Counted from the first letter of the stretch, positions 50,142 through 60,092 are shown. The stretch is 64,000 bases of DNA from Aurantimicrobium photophilum (GCF_003194085.1 NZ_CP023994.1:992001-1056000), one strand, 5' to 3'. Numbers and translations are program-made. Notes: generated from the sequence alone by a model not told the origin.

Positions 50142-50978
50142 CTACTGCGTTCCCGCGGTAATACCGCGCACCAACGTGCGCTGGAAGAACAAGAACACGA
50201 GCAAGGAAGGCAGCGCAGCAAGAACACTAGCCGCTGCAACGAGTTCACCTGGAGCCCCACCAAACTGGCCATAGTTGACCATCGAAATGGCAAGAGGAAC
50301 CGTCTGGCTTGCCGTGTCAGGCAAGAGCAGAAGGGTGAGCAAATACTCGTTCCAGTTGTTGACGAACAACAACAGAGCAACAGTCAACACCGTGGGCGTC
50401 ATCAGAGGAAGAACAACCTTCCACATCACCTGCCACTTGTTTGCTCCATCAATCTCGGCAGCTTCTGCCAGCGAGGCAGGAATGTGATTCATCACATTCG
50501 CCAGAAGGAAGATGGCAAAGGCGCTGCCGATAATACCCAGCGGCATGATCAAAAATCCGATGCTGCCGTATTGCCCGGTCATCTTGGAAAGCAAGTAGAT
50601 GGGGAATGCCACTGATTCAACAGGGAGCAAGAAGATCAACACGCTCAACGTGATGACGACGGGGCGTAAGCGGTGCTTGCCCACACTCACGGCATAGGCA
50701 ACAGGGAATGCCAGGAACAAACTGATCAGAACCGCACCAATACTGATGGTGAAGGAGTTAAGAATCTTCTGACCAATATTGATTCCACCAAAGAACATCT
50801 CGAAGTTGTTCCAGGCAATCTCTTTGGGCAGATCCAGGAAACCACTGGAGGCAAAGTCTTGACTGGACTTGACCGAAGCCAGCACGACCATGATTACCGG
50901 CAACAACCACATCACTGCCACAGCAATGACTAGCGCAATAACCCCAGACCTGGGCAGGCGAGAAAGTGCTCTACGCAT
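50142..50978 (-). CDS. ABC sugar-type permease, MalG-like
   Basis: A 278-residue inner-membrane permease of the CUT1 (carbohydrate) family, six membrane segments. The EAA loop that meets the ATPase is EAAEIDGANKWQVMWKVVLP. It starts within the previous gene by an 8-bp overlap. Substrate not predictable: likely a sugar or polyol, or a sugar-linked aryl compound given the neighbouring amidohydrolase. Confidence 0.92.
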   Translation of the reverse strand: MRRALSRLPRSGVIALVIAVAVMWLLPVIMVVLASVKSSQDFASSGFLDLPKEIAWNNFEMFFGGINIGQKILNSFTISIGAVLISLFLAFPVAYAVSVGKHRLRPVVITLSVLIFLLPVESVAFPIYLLSKMTGQYGSIGFLIMPLGIIGSAFAIFLLANVMNHIPASLAEAAEIDGANKWQVMWKVVLPLMTPTVLTVALLLFVNNWNEYLLTLLLLPDTASQTVPLAISMVNYGQFGGAPGELVAAASVLAALPSLLVFLFFQRTLVRGITAGTQ

Positions 50979-51891
50979 CGCGGTTCACCACCCGTGCACG
51001 CAGTCGAACAATCACGAAGGTGATACCGAGGAGTCCGCCAATGATGAGCGCCAACGTGGTCACCAAAGCAGAACCAATACCCACTGAGGCGCCGCCAAAG
51101 AAACTATCGATGGCAAAAGTGGACGGCGACATCGTCGCCCCGTTGGGGCCACCACCGGTGAGATAAAAGACAGGGGCAAAGACCTTCAACGCGCCCACAA
51201 TCAAAAACAACAGAACAACAAAACTCTCTGGGCGCAGGGAAGGACCAGTGACCCAGCGCAGCCGTTGCCACCAGTTAGCTCCATCAAGTTGAGATGCTTC
51301 TAATACAGAGGGGTCCAGTCGAGAGAGCCCGGCGAGGAACACAACGTAGGCAAACCCGGTTTGTAGCCACAGCATGAAGAACGCAACCGCCAACAGGGCA
51401 GTATCTGGTTCACGAAGCCACTCTGTGGTCACCTCACCCATGCCAAGTTGCTCAAGGAACGTATTGAGTGCACCCCCGGAACCATCCAGCATCCACATCC
51501 AGATCATTCCCGAGACAGCAATAGGAACAATCTGAGGCAGGAAGAAACCAGTACGGGCAACGGGAACAAGCCTGGAACCGAACTTGCCCACGAATGCGTC
51601 ATAGGTTGCCACCGCAAGCACTAATCCCAGAAGCGTGGGAATAAGGGCATAGGGAATCACATAAAAAGCACCATGAATCCACGATTCCCAGAAATCTTGA
51701 TTGTCCAGGATGTTGCGGAAGTTTTCTAAGCCAACCCATTTTGCAGGCCCATATCCTGGCCACTTAAGGAAGCTGATCCCGACGTTCCAAAAGAACATGC
51801 CAAAAAAGAACACCACGAGCACGCCAAGGCCGGGGTAGAGAAACCACCCATAGCCCTTTTGTCGCCTAGCGACACTCGTTCGTGCTGCCAT
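50971..51891 (-). CDS. ABC sugar-type permease, MalF/UgpA-like
   Basis: A 306-residue permease subunit of the CUT1 family, six membrane segments, starting after a basic N-terminus (ARRQKGYGWFLYPGLGVL). Its EAA loop is EASQLDGANWWQRLRWVTGP, ending without the usual LP. It pairs with the MalG-like protein. No solute-binding protein or MsmK-type ATPase gene is present nearby; a shared ATPase is common for CUT1 systems. Confidence 0.92.
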   Translation of the reverse strand: MAARTSVARRQKGYGWFLYPGLGVLVVFFFGMFFWNVGISFLKWPGYGPAKWVGLENFRNILDNQDFWESWIHGAFYVIPYALIPTLLGLVLAVATYDAFVGKFGSRLVPVARTGFFLPQIVPIAVSGMIWMWMLDGSGGALNTFLEQLGMGEVTTEWLREPDTALLAVAFFMLWLQTGFAYVVFLAGLSRLDPSVLEASQLDGANWWQRLRWVTGPSLRPESFVVLLFLIVGALKVFAPVFYLTGGGPNGATMSPSTFAIDSFFGGASVGIGSALVTTLALIIGGLLGITFVIVRLRARVVNRDA

Positions 51892-51893
51892 GT

Positions 51894-53378
51894 CTACAGC
51901 GCGTTGTGCGTGAGTCGACCACCATTGAATGTGGCGGCTACGGGCATGGTGCGCAGCTCCTCCACGGAGGCATACAGCGGATCAATATCCACGACGCAGA
52001 GGTCAGCACGCTGCCCCACCGCAACACGGGTGCGAACAGAGGCATCAATGGCAGCTTGTGGCTCAATGCGCTGCTCTGGATGCCATGGCTCACGCGTATC
52101 GCGTGTGCGCTCCACGGCGGAGGCAATAGCGAACCAGGGATCCAGTGGTGCCACCGGCGCATCTGAGCCCATGGTCAGCTTCACCCCCGCATCCAGCATG
52201 GACGCGAAGGGGAAGCAGCGGTCAGTGCGACCTTCCCACAGCACGTCTGCCACATCACGGTCATCCATGGCGTGCTCGGGCTGAACGGAGGCAACCACAC
52301 CCAACTCAGCAAAGCGCTGAATATCTTCCCAGGCCAGTAACTGGGCGTGCTCGATGGTTCCGTCGCAGCCCACTTCTTCAAACGCATTGAGGGCAAACGT
52401 GTTGGCGTCATCCCCGATGGCGTGGATGGAGCAATTGATGCCAGCAGAACTTGCTTTCGTCATCAACGCGACGAGTTGGTCATAGGAGGTGTTGAGCATG
52501 CCTCGGGCATGCTTACCGGTGAGCCCGGGATAGGGATCGTGACAGAAGGCGGTGCGGGTGTTGAGCGAACCATCGGAGATGAGTTTGTAATTCCCCATCC
52601 GGAGTAACCCTTCAGTGGACGCAATCGTGTCCCCGGTGCGCAGACCTGTCTCAATCGCGCGATCGAGGTTCTCGGTATAGACGCTGAACTCAACCTGCAA
52701 GTAGTCATTGCCATTACCAATACGGCGACGCCAGTCGGGAAGAATCCACCCCATCTCGAAGTCCACGATTCCCACGATGCCGCGAGCAGCGGCTGCCTTG
52801 GAACCTTCCAGCACTGCCTTGTCGAGTTCTTCAGGGCTCAAGTCCCCCAGCGAACCCCAAATGGCGAAGCAGTCATCTTCCACGAGCAAACCCGTGGGGT
52901 GACCTGCGTGACCACGAGCTTCAAGAGCTGTGGTGTTTAACCAAACGCTGTGACCATCGCCACTGAAGAGATAGACCTCTTCATCTGGGCATGCTGCATC
53001 AAGAATGCTGAAGTGGGGTTCTTCTTCCCACAAACTTCCCCGCCAGCCGAAACCCACCATTGTTCCGGGGTGAGTTACGTGACGAGCCTTCACGCGCTCG
53101 CCGACTTCACTAGCCGAGCTAACACCCTCGAGGTTCAACCGCTGCAGCAGCATTGACCACGAAGTGAAGTGGGTGTGGGTGTCCCACATTCCAGGGATGA
53201 GGTAGCGCCCACCCAGGTCGATGGTTTCACCAGCAGGGTCAAAGTCCAGACTGATAGCTCCTGTTGCCCCCACGAACTGAATGTCGCTGATGATGCCATC
53301 GGTGATGACGACATTGATCAAGCTTCCGATCAGTCCACGTTCACCAGGAATTCGTGCGTTAGTGAGGGTGAGTTGCAT
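51894..53378 (-). CDS. Amidohydrolase-family protein (YtcJ-like)
   Basis: A 494-residue metal-dependent hydrolase of the amidohydrolase-3 group. The N-terminal metal motif is WDTHTHFTSW, the middle His sites lie in SIHAIGDDANTF, and the last Asp is in MGSDAPVAPL. Family members hydrolyse amide or imide bonds on varied small molecules. Start ATG 53378 is 3 bp after nei and 2 bp before the permease genes, so they form one operon; an export/import link is likely but unproven. Confidence 0.87.
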   Translation of the reverse strand: MQLTLTNARIPGERGLIGSLINVVITDGIISDIQFVGATGAISLDFDPAGETIDLGGRYLIPGMWDTHTHFTSWSMLLQRLNLEGVSSASEVGERVKARHVTHPGTMVGFGWRGSLWEEEPHFSILDAACPDEEVYLFSGDGHSVWLNTTALEARGHAGHPTGLLVEDDCFAIWGSLGDLSPEELDKAVLEGSKAAAARGIVGIVDFEMGWILPDWRRRIGNGNDYLQVEFSVYTENLDRAIETGLRTGDTIASTEGLLRMGNYKLISDGSLNTRTAFCHDPYPGLTGKHARGMLNTSYDQLVALMTKASSAGINCSIHAIGDDANTFALNAFEEVGCDGTIEHAQLLAWEDIQRFAELGVVASVQPEHAMDDRDVADVLWEGRTDRCFPFASMLDAGVKLTMGSDAPVAPLDPWFAIASAVERTRDTREPWHPEQRIEPQAAIDASVRTRVAVGQRADLCVVDIDPLYASVEELRTMPVAATFNGGRLTHNAL

Positions 53379-53381
53379 AGC

Positions 53382-54362
53382 TCAAGTTTGGCATGACGGA
53401 CACCAATAAAGCTTGCGGTTTGCCATCTCATCCAGACGAATATTCGTGCCACATTTCAGACAGGGCATACCTTCACGTTTATAGACCCAGTGTCGGTCTG
53501 CCCGGTTGGCCATGGCCTTGCGCCACGCTTCACCTTCAAGCCCATCTATCGTCATCATTTGGCCGGTTTGAACACCAATCTCCAGCAAATACACCCAGTC
53601 TCGCCACAGCGCCCAGGCTTCATCTTCGGTAATGAGTTTTCCAGGACGATACGGATCAATACCGGCACGGAACAACATCTCTGCGCGATAGACGTTGCCG
53701 ATGCCTGCCACAACTGACTGATCCATCAACAGCAGACCGATTGCCGTGTTCTTTTTCCGAATGGTGTCCACAAACTTCTGCCCCGCCACATCACTGGGGT
53801 CGCGTTGAGGATCAGGTCCTAGGCGATTCAATACAGCATCAACTTGTTCTTGAGTCAACACCTCACATGCAGTTGGTCCGCGGAGATCTGCACATACCGT
53901 GTCGGTCAGCAGACGAACGCGGACCTGACCAATGGGCTCGGGAGGAAAGCTATTAGCGACATCTAGGGCTGATTCTTTCTCTGCCTCGGCCATGCGCACT
54001 CGAGTCTTCCGCGGTGCACCAATAGAGGTCAGTGAGTTCTCACCCTCAGCATCAAAGACTGTGCCCCGCTGATTCGTTTGCCCCATCCGACCGTTAGCCG
54101 AGGCAATCGTGGCATCGGCCTGGATATCTCCCGAGAAGTCCCATGCACCATAAATACCGAGGTGAATGCGCAACCAGTGATCTCCGGCAAAGCCCATGAA
54201 CATTTGCTTGCCCACTGCCCATACTTCGATGAGCTCTGTGCCGTTGAGCACTGCAGCACCCTCAGCAAATCGTCCCTGTGGAGACGACACTGCAATACGG
54301 TGTCCTACGAAGTTGCGTTCAAATTGCCGCGCAATGCGGTGAACGGAGTGACCCTCAGGCAT
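53382..54362 (-). CDS. nei: Fpg/Nei-family DNA glycosylase
   Basis: A 326-residue base-excision repair enzyme. The catalytic N-terminus is MPEGHSVHRIARQF (Pro2, Glu3), the helix-2-turn-helix is VVAGIGNVYRAEMLFRAG, and a zinc finger ends the protein (CLKCGTNIRL to CPSC). Nei2-type enzymes remove oxidised pyrimidines; Pro-Glu-Gly-His is the Nei form, unlike Pro-Glu-Leu-Pro of Fpg. Located 6 bp after rpiB. Confidence 0.93.
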   Translation of the reverse strand: MPEGHSVHRIARQFERNFVGHRIAVSSPQGRFAEGAAVLNGTELIEVWAVGKQMFMGFAGDHWLRIHLGIYGAWDFSGDIQADATIASANGRMGQTNQRGTVFDAEGENSLTSIGAPRKTRVRMAEAEKESALDVANSFPPEPIGQVRVRLLTDTVCADLRGPTACEVLTQEQVDAVLNRLGPDPQRDPSDVAGQKFVDTIRKKNTAIGLLLMDQSVVAGIGNVYRAEMLFRAGIDPYRPGKLITEDEAWALWRDWVYLLEIGVQTGQMMTIDGLEGEAWRKAMANRADRHWVYKREGMPCLKCGTNIRLDEMANRKLYWCPSCQT

Positions 54363-54368
54363 GGGTGA

Positions 54369-54860
54369 CTAGTACTTGTCTACGCCTTTGCCTGCGATAT
54401 CGCCGGTGGTCTCGTATTCAGCAAGCTGCGCAATGCGACGCACGTGACGCTCATCACCGGAGAAAGGCTCAGCAATAAACGCATCAATGAAGCCCACTGC
54501 TTCTTCGAGGGTGTGTTGACGTGCACCGATAGAAATCACATTGGCATCGTTGTGCTGACGGGCGAGCTCTGCAGTGGAGATGCTCCACACCAGTGCCGCA
54601 CGGATGCCCTTCACCTTGTTGGCAGCAATCTGCTCACCATTACCGGACCCACCAAAGACGATGCCGAGAGCCTCAACACCAGCAGCCTGGTCAGCAGCGA
54701 CAGCTGCTGCTGCATTGATGCAGAAGGCAGGGTAGTCATCAAGAGCGTCATATTCTTTCGGTCCGTGATCAACGACCTCGTGGCCTGCCTGAGCCAGGTG
54801 ATCTTGAAGGAACTGACTGAATTCGAGTCCAGCGTGGTCTGTGGCGATATGAATGCGCAT
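54369..54860 (-). CDS. rpiB: Ribose-5-phosphate isomerase B
   Basis: A 163-residue isomerase of the RpiB/LacAB family. DHAG at residues 8-11 and FGGSGNGEQIAANK in the middle identify it; the Glu-type active site, without the Cys of E. coli RpiB, matches the mycobacterial enzyme. It opens the rpiB-nei-amidohydrolase-permease run and is divergent from pepN. Confidence 0.95.
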   Translation of the reverse strand: MRIHIATDHAGLEFSQFLQDHLAQAGHEVVDHGPKEYDALDDYPAFCINAAAAVAADQAAGVEALGIVFGGSGNGEQIAANKVKGIRAALVWSISTAELARQHNDANVISIGARQHTLEEAVGFIDAFIAEPFSGDERHVRRIAQLAEYETTGDIAGKGVDKY

Positions 54861-54924
54861 TCCTCGATTTTAGGGGCGACGGAGCCGGGTTAGGCTCTTA
54901 ACTAAACCGCTGGAAGGAAAACAC

Positions 54925-57471
54925 GTGTCCGGAGAGAACCTCACCCGCCTCGAAGCCATTGAACGTGCAGAAAACATTGCCGTGGAGAGCTACCAGGTTG
55001 ACCTCGATCTCTTGCGAGGTGCTGACGTATTCGGCGCCACTACGACCGTGACTTTCTCAGCAACACCCGGCTACTCAACCTTCATTGATGCGATCACCTC
55101 CAGCGTGCACAGCGTCACCCTCAACGGTGTTGAGCATGACCCCGCACAGGTCTCTGACGGCACACGCATCCAACTGGATAACCTCGATGCACACAACACC
55201 TTGACCGTGGTCGCTGAAGCGAAATACACAAACACCGGTGAAGGTCTGCACCGCTTCGTGGATCCCGTAGATGGCGAGGTTTACCTCTATACCCAGTTCG
55301 AGGTTCCCGACTCGCGTCGCATGTTTGCCGTGTTTGAGCAGCCTGACCTCAAGGCAACCTTCCAATTCACCGTGACGGCACCTGAGAAGTGGGAAGTCAC
55401 CAGCAACCAGCCCACACCAGCTCCTGTCAAGCACAGTAACGGCTCAGCAACCTGGAGTTTTGCACCCACTCCCCGTATCTCCAGCTACATCACTGCACTT
55501 GTTGCTGGCCCCTATGACGTCGTGCGCAGTGAACTCACCAGTGCTGATGGTCGCGTGATTCCTCTCGGAGTCTTTTGCCGAAAGTCGCTGTCGGAATACA
55601 TGGATGCCGACTACGTCTTTGAAAAGACTCGTCAAGGTTTCGAATACTTCGAATCGAAGTTCGACTACGCCTACCCCTTCGACAAGTATGACCAGCTCTT
55701 TGTTCCTGAATTCAATGCAGGAGCGATGGAGAACGCAGGTTGCGTGACCTTCACTGAGGCCTACGTCTTCCGCTCCAAAGTCACCGATGCTATCCGCGAA
55801 CGTCGCGTGGTCACCATCCTGCACGAGCTTGCTCACATGTGGTTTGGCGACCTGGTCACCATGCGCTGGTGGAATGACCTGTGGCTCAACGAAAGCTTCG
55901 CTGAATACGCCTCCACCTTGGCCACCGCCGAAGCCACTGAATGGCACGAAGCCTGGACCACCTTTGCCGTCATGGAGAAGAGCTGGGCATACCGCCAGGA
56001 CCAGCTTCCTTCCACCCACCCGATCGTGGCCGATATTCCTGATCTCGATGCAGTGCGCGTGAACTTTGATGGCATCACCTATGCCAAGGGTGGTTCTGTG
56101 CTCAAGCAGCTTGGCGCATGGGTTGGCCAGGAGCAATTCCTCGCTGGTGTGGGTCAGTACTTCAAGAAGCACGCCTACGGCAACACCGAGCTCAAGGACT
56201 TACTTGTCGAGCTGGAAGCCACCTCCGGTCGCGACCTGACCACCTGGTCCAAGCTGTGGCTAGAAACCGCAGGTGTGAACACACTTCGCCCCGCACTGAC
56301 CACCGATGCAGATGGAATCATCACTGCGTTCTCGATTGAGCAAACTGCACCAGCAGATTGGCCCACCATTCGCCCACACCGCATGGCGATTGGTTTCTAT
56401 TACCTCAACCAAGGCAAACTCGTCCGCGACCACCGTGTCGAGCTCGATGTTGATGGTGTGAGCACTGAGGTTCAAGAACTCGTGGGTCTCACACGCCCCA
56501 ACCTGATCCTCATCAACGATGACGATCTTGCTTACGCCAAGATTCGTCTCGATGAGGCTTCGCTGCGTGTGGCAATTGCGAACCTCAAAGACATTGAAGA
56601 CCCACTGGCTCGTTCACTTGTGTGGGGTTCCGTGTGGGATTCCACCCGCGATGCAGAAACCGCAGGTCGTGACTTCATCGACTTAGTCCTCGGCAACATT
56701 GCCACCGAAACAGAGTCCACCGTGGTCCGCACCGTTTTGGGGCAGCTCCTCTTGGTTGCTTCCAGCTATGTAGACCCTGCAACTCGCGAAGCACAGACTG
56801 TGCGCGTGGCAGATGCTCTGTGGACTCTCGCAAACGACGCAGAAGCAGGAAGTGACAACCAGTTCCAGTTCTTGCGCAGTTTCGCTGCTCTGGCATCCAC
56901 AGTTGAGCACCTCGCTCACGTCAAGGAACTTCGAGACGGAAAGATCAACTTGGGTGGCCTCGACATCGACACTGACCTCGGCTGGGAACTCCTGATTTCT
57001 CTAGCTGCCGGTGGTCACGCCACCGAGGCAGACATCGATGAATACCTTGGTGAAGACAACACTGCTACCGGCGCACAGTCTGCAGCCCATGCGAAGGCAG
57101 CTTTGCCTTCGCTGGCTCAGAAGCAGACCGCATGGAATTCGGTGTGGGTTGAAGACGACAAGCCCAACTTGATCGTGCGCGCAACTGGCCTGGGCTTTAA
57201 CAAGGCACAGGACCTCGCTGTGCTGGAGCCGTTTGTGAAGCAGTACTTTGACTCGATCGAGAAAATCTGGGCAAACCGCAGCTATGCCATCGCGGAGGAA
57301 CTCGTCGAGAGCTACTACCCCGCTCCCCTTGCTAATGAAGCACTGGCACAGGCAACGCGTGACTACCTCGCGAAGAACAACCCTCCTGCTCCCCTGCGTC
57401 GCTTGATTGTCGAAAACTTGGCCGGCACCGAGCGCACACTCGCCGCTCAGGCTCGCGACAAGCAAGGATAG
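54925..57471 (+). CDS. pepN: Aminopeptidase N (M1 family)
   Basis: An 848-residue zinc aminopeptidase. The substrate motif GAMEN is at 266-270 and the zinc motif HELAH at 300-304, with the third zinc Glu 19 residues on (NESFAEYAS). Four-domain M1 architecture of normal length. Start is the GTG at 54925 with GGAAGGA upstream; a -10-like TAGGCT lies at 54891-54896. Likely co-transcribed with mscS and the globin gene. Confidence 0.96.
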   Translation: MSGENLTRLEAIERAENIAVESYQVDLDLLRGADVFGATTTVTFSATPGYSTFIDAITSSVHSVTLNGVEHDPAQVSDGTRIQLDNLDAHNTLTVVAEAKYTNTGEGLHRFVDPVDGEVYLYTQFEVPDSRRMFAVFEQPDLKATFQFTVTAPEKWEVTSNQPTPAPVKHSNGSATWSFAPTPRISSYITALVAGPYDVVRSELTSADGRVIPLGVFCRKSLSEYMDADYVFEKTRQGFEYFESKFDYAYPFDKYDQLFVPEFNAGAMENAGCVTFTEAYVFRSKVTDAIRERRVVTILHELAHMWFGDLVTMRWWNDLWLNESFAEYASTLATAEATEWHEAWTTFAVMEKSWAYRQDQLPSTHPIVADIPDLDAVRVNFDGITYAKGGSVLKQLGAWVGQEQFLAGVGQYFKKHAYGNTELKDLLVELEATSGRDLTTWSKLWLETAGVNTLRPALTTDADGIITAFSIEQTAPADWPTIRPHRMAIGFYYLNQGKLVRDHRVELDVDGVSTEVQELVGLTRPNLILINDDDLAYAKIRLDEASLRVAIANLKDIEDPLARSLVWGSVWDSTRDAETAGRDFIDLVLGNIATETESTVVRTVLGQLLLVASSYVDPATREAQTVRVADALWTLANDAEAGSDNQFQFLRSFAALASTVEHLAHVKELRDGKINLGGLDIDTDLGWELLISLAAGGHATEADIDEYLGEDNTATGAQSAAHAKAALPSLAQKQTAWNSVWVEDDKPNLIVRATGLGFNKAQDLAVLEPFVKQYFDSIEKIWANRSYAIAEELVESYYPAPLANEALAQATRDYLAKNNPPAPLRRLIVENLAGTERTLAAQARDKQG

Positions 57472-57475
57472 AACT

Positions 57476-58120
57476 ATGGACTCCTTCTGGTCATGGGTTG
57501 CTGCGGTCTATCACGCAGCTGAAATCCCGTTCAACATTGCACTGATCTTCATCGTTGCGGTCGTTCTGCGCAGTATTTTGCTTGCTGTCAGCGACCGCGT
57601 AATCAAGCGCCTGGTATCTGACGCCCGCAAGAAAAATGGTGGCACTGCCGACCACACCGGTCCTGTTGGTGTTCCAGCAGCGGTGACGGCAAGCCGCCAG
57701 GTTCAGCGCACGAAGACCATGGGTACGGTGTTCCACAACTTCATCACGTGGAGCATTGTCTGCGTTGCAGCAATACAGATTTTGCAGGTCATTGGCGTCT
57801 CTGTGACGGCCATTGTGGCAACGGCAGGTATTGGAACGGCAGCTCTGGGTTTCGGTGCACAGAACATCATTAAGGACGTTCTCAACGGCATGTTCATGGT
57901 CTTCGAAGACCAGCTGGGAGTGGGCGACAAGGTTGATCTAGGCCTGGCAACAGGAACCGTGGAATCTGTTGGACTGCGCATCACCACGTTGCGCGGCGAC
58001 GATGGCACGATTTGGTTTGTGCGCAACGGTGAAATCGTGCGCGTGGGAAACAAGTCCTATGGTGACCCCAAGCGTTTCGCCGCGAAGACGAAGAAACCCA
58101 GTTCGGCCAAGAAAGCATGA
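57476..58120 (+). CDS. mscS: Small-conductance mechanosensitive channel (MscS family)
   Basis: A 214-residue membrane channel. Three membrane segments (about 17-38, 85-105, 110-135) end in the pore helix TAGIGTAALGFGAQNIIKD, then a beta domain (VGDKVDLGLATGTVESVGLR). A basic tail (RFAAKTKKPSSAKKA) follows. It is shorter than E. coli MscS at the C-terminus. ATG 57476 comes 4 bp after pepN; the longer frame to 57407 lies within pepN. Role: release of solutes after osmotic down-shock. Confidence 0.92.
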   Translation: MDSFWSWVAAVYHAAEIPFNIALIFIVAVVLRSILLAVSDRVIKRLVSDARKKNGGTADHTGPVGVPAAVTASRQVQRTKTMGTVFHNFITWSIVCVAAIQILQVIGVSVTAIVATAGIGTAALGFGAQNIIKDVLNGMFMVFEDQLGVGDKVDLGLATGTVESVGLRITTLRGDDGTIWFVRNGEIVRVGNKSYGDPKRFAAKTKKPSSAKKA

Positions 58121-58506
58121 GCGAAGAACTTCTCTCCTTCTATGACGAAGTAGGCGGTGAGCCTGTCTTTGCCAAGCTGGCACACGAGTTTTACAAGGGC
58201 GTAGCCAAGGACCCTGTGCTCAAACCTATGTATCCCGAGGATGACTTAGGTCCTGCTGAGGAACGTCTCAAGCTCTTCCTGGAGCAGTACTGGGGTGGCC
58301 CCAGCACCTACAGCGACACACGAGGGCACCCCCGCCTGCGCATGCGACACATGCCCTACAAGATCAACCCCGATGCCAGGGATCGCTGGTTAGGCCATAT
58401 GGGGCATGCCGTGGACACACTGAACTTGCCTCCGCTCCAGCGCGAGACTCTGCTCGAATACCTTGAGCGTGCTGCTAACGCGATGACAAATACGTTCGAG
58501 GACTAG
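58117..58506 (+). CDS. glbO: Truncated hemoglobin, group II (GlbO-like)
   Basis: A 129-residue 2-on-2 globin. Proximal His lies in RMRHMPYKI near residue 75, and LFLEQYWGGPSTYSD with the conserved Trp is the group II signature. It binds oxygen and may detoxify reactive species. ATG overlaps the mscS stop by 4 bp (ATGA). Mycobacterial glbO is found in the same pepN-mscS-glbO setting. Confidence 0.93.
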   Translation: MSEELLSFYDEVGGEPVFAKLAHEFYKGVAKDPVLKPMYPEDDLGPAEERLKLFLEQYWGGPSTYSDTRGHPRLRMRHMPYKINPDARDRWLGHMGHAVDTLNLPPLQRETLLEYLERAANAMTNTFED

Positions 58507-58518
58507 CTACTTCACGAA

Positions 58519-59151
58519 CTATTTCGTCAAAATGTGACCGCGTTCGGTCGCAATGCGGGTCCATGCGCCCGACGTGGTCACCTGGGCGATACCAGTAACA
58601 AAGAACCCCAGGCCAAAGCCAGCAAAGGCAACACCAGCAGGAACAGTTCGAGGAATCTCAGTGTTTTGAACATTGAGCGGCCTGCGCCACACTTCTTCGC
58701 GCACCGCGGTGACGATGTTGGTGCCCAAGCCGTTGGCTTTGGCCACTTCTTCAATACCTGCTTTGGCCGCGAGTTGAAGTTCAATCTCCAAGAGTGTTCC
58801 CGCAGGAACCCAGTCAGTTCGAGGTGGGGCAACACCAGTCCACGCGATTCCTGCCTGACCTACAGGCAGAGGAATTGTGATCTTGTCATGGGCAAGGCGG
58901 TCGAGCATGGCTCGAACTTGAACCACCATGTCCAGCGTTCCTGTTTCCACCCGTTCGAATACGCGCAAACCTAAGACAGTCGGGGCGATATCCAATAACC
59001 CCTGCGGGGTCAGAACAGCCACATAGGCAGCAAGTGCAGTGCCCACACCAACCAACCAGACATGTTCAGCACCCAGGCGTTCTGCACGCTCTAGATAGGT
59101 CTGTAGGTCCGCAGAGTCGTGCTCGCTAGCGAGGGTCACCGTATTCGTCAT
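58519..59151 (-). CDS. Conserved actinobacterial hypothetical protein
   Basis: A 210-residue protein I cannot assign. It has an N-terminal hydrophobic stretch (VWLVGVGTALAAYVAVLTP), a middle alpha/beta part (LEIELQLAAKAGIEEVAKA) and a hydrophobic C-terminal stretch (GVAFAGFGLGFFVTGIAQV), so weak membrane association is possible. The ATG at 59151 (MTNTVTLAS) is preferred over the open frame to 59238, which runs into tesB. It is divergent from tesB and convergent with the globin gene. Similar genes beside this thioesterase occur in Actinobacteria. Confidence 0.7.
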   Translation of the reverse strand: MTNTVTLASEHDSADLQTYLERAERLGAEHVWLVGVGTALAAYVAVLTPQGLLDIAPTVLGLRVFERVETGTLDMVVQVRAMLDRLAHDKITIPLPVGQAGIAWTGVAPPRTDWVPAGTLLEIELQLAAKAGIEEVAKANGLGTNIVTAVREEVWRRPLNVQNTEIPRTVPAGVAFAGFGLGFFVTGIAQVTTSGAWTRIATERGHILTK

Positions 59152-59201
59152 CTTGCAACCTAAACTATCGAATGAAACACATCTCCATTCGCGAGGGACA
59201 T

Positions 59202-60092
59202 ATGCAGCCAGAACACATGCACGAAAACATCGAGGCATTACTCGAGACTCTGCACCTGACCGAAGAGCCAGCCATCAATGGTGAGGACCGCTTCTCAGCC
59301 CCTAGCCAGTTCATGCCACATGGTCGGGTTTATGGCGGACAGGTACTTGCTCAATCACTGATTGCTGCGTCAAAAACTATCAACGAGGACCGCCCCGTTC
59401 ACTCCCTGCACGGCTACTTTCTGCGCGCCGGGGACATTACGAAACCGATTGAGTTTTCCGTCGACCGCATTCACGATGGCCGTTCCTTCTCCACCCGCAG
59501 AACTCAGGCCTACCAAGATGGCGTTCCCATCTTCTCCATGATTGCTTCTTTCCAGGATGAAGACCCTGGACTGAACCATCAAATTGATATGCCAACGGGT
59601 TTACCCGAGCCCGAATCCCTCCCCACCGCAGGTGAACTTCTGGGCCCCATTGACCACCCCGTTGCGCAATACTGGGCGACTCAACGCCCTTTTGATTTAC
59701 GTCACTGTGAGTCACCGATATACATGAGCGTTGAAGGTGAGAATGTTGCCCACCAAGCGGTGTGGATGAAAGCCCTCTCTCCACTTCCGGATGACCCCCA
59801 GTTCCACCGTGCCGCTCTGGCCTATGCCAGCGACTACACGATCCTCGAGCCCATCTACCGCAAACACGGTATTCCGTGGGCAACACCAGGCCTCAAGGCG
59901 GCAAGCCTGGACCACGCCATGTGGTTCCACCGTTTTGGCCGTGTAGATGAGTGGATGCTCTACGTTCAGGAATCTCCCAGTGCCCAGGGCGGACGAGGTT
60001 TATCCTTTGGACGTATCTATTCTCGTGAAGGAATACTTCTTGCTTCAGTTGCCCAAGAGGGCATGGTTCGCGTTCCTGGATTGGACAAGTAA
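59202..60092 (+). CDS. tesB: Acyl-CoA thioesterase II
   Basis: A 296-residue double hot-dog enzyme that hydrolyses acyl-CoA. Conserved segments are FMPHGRVYGGQVLAQ, HSLHGYFLRAGD and the C-domain LDHAMWFHR, with catalytic Asp in the last region. I take the ATG at 59202 (MQPEHMHENIE) because GAGGG is 5 bp upstream; the ATG at 59172 lacks one. Its stop shares two bases with the start of the Rieske gene (TAATG). Confidence 0.92.
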   Translation: MQPEHMHENIEALLETLHLTEEPAINGEDRFSAPSQFMPHGRVYGGQVLAQSLIAASKTINEDRPVHSLHGYFLRAGDITKPIEFSVDRIHDGRSFSTRRTQAYQDGVPIFSMIASFQDEDPGLNHQIDMPTGLPEPESLPTAGELLGPIDHPVAQYWATQRPFDLRHCESPIYMSVEGENVAHQAVWMKALSPLPDDPQFHRAALAYASDYTILEPIYRKHGIPWATPGLKAASLDHAMWFHRFGRVDEWMLYVQESPSAQGGRGLSFGRIYSREGILLASVAQEGMVRVPGLDK

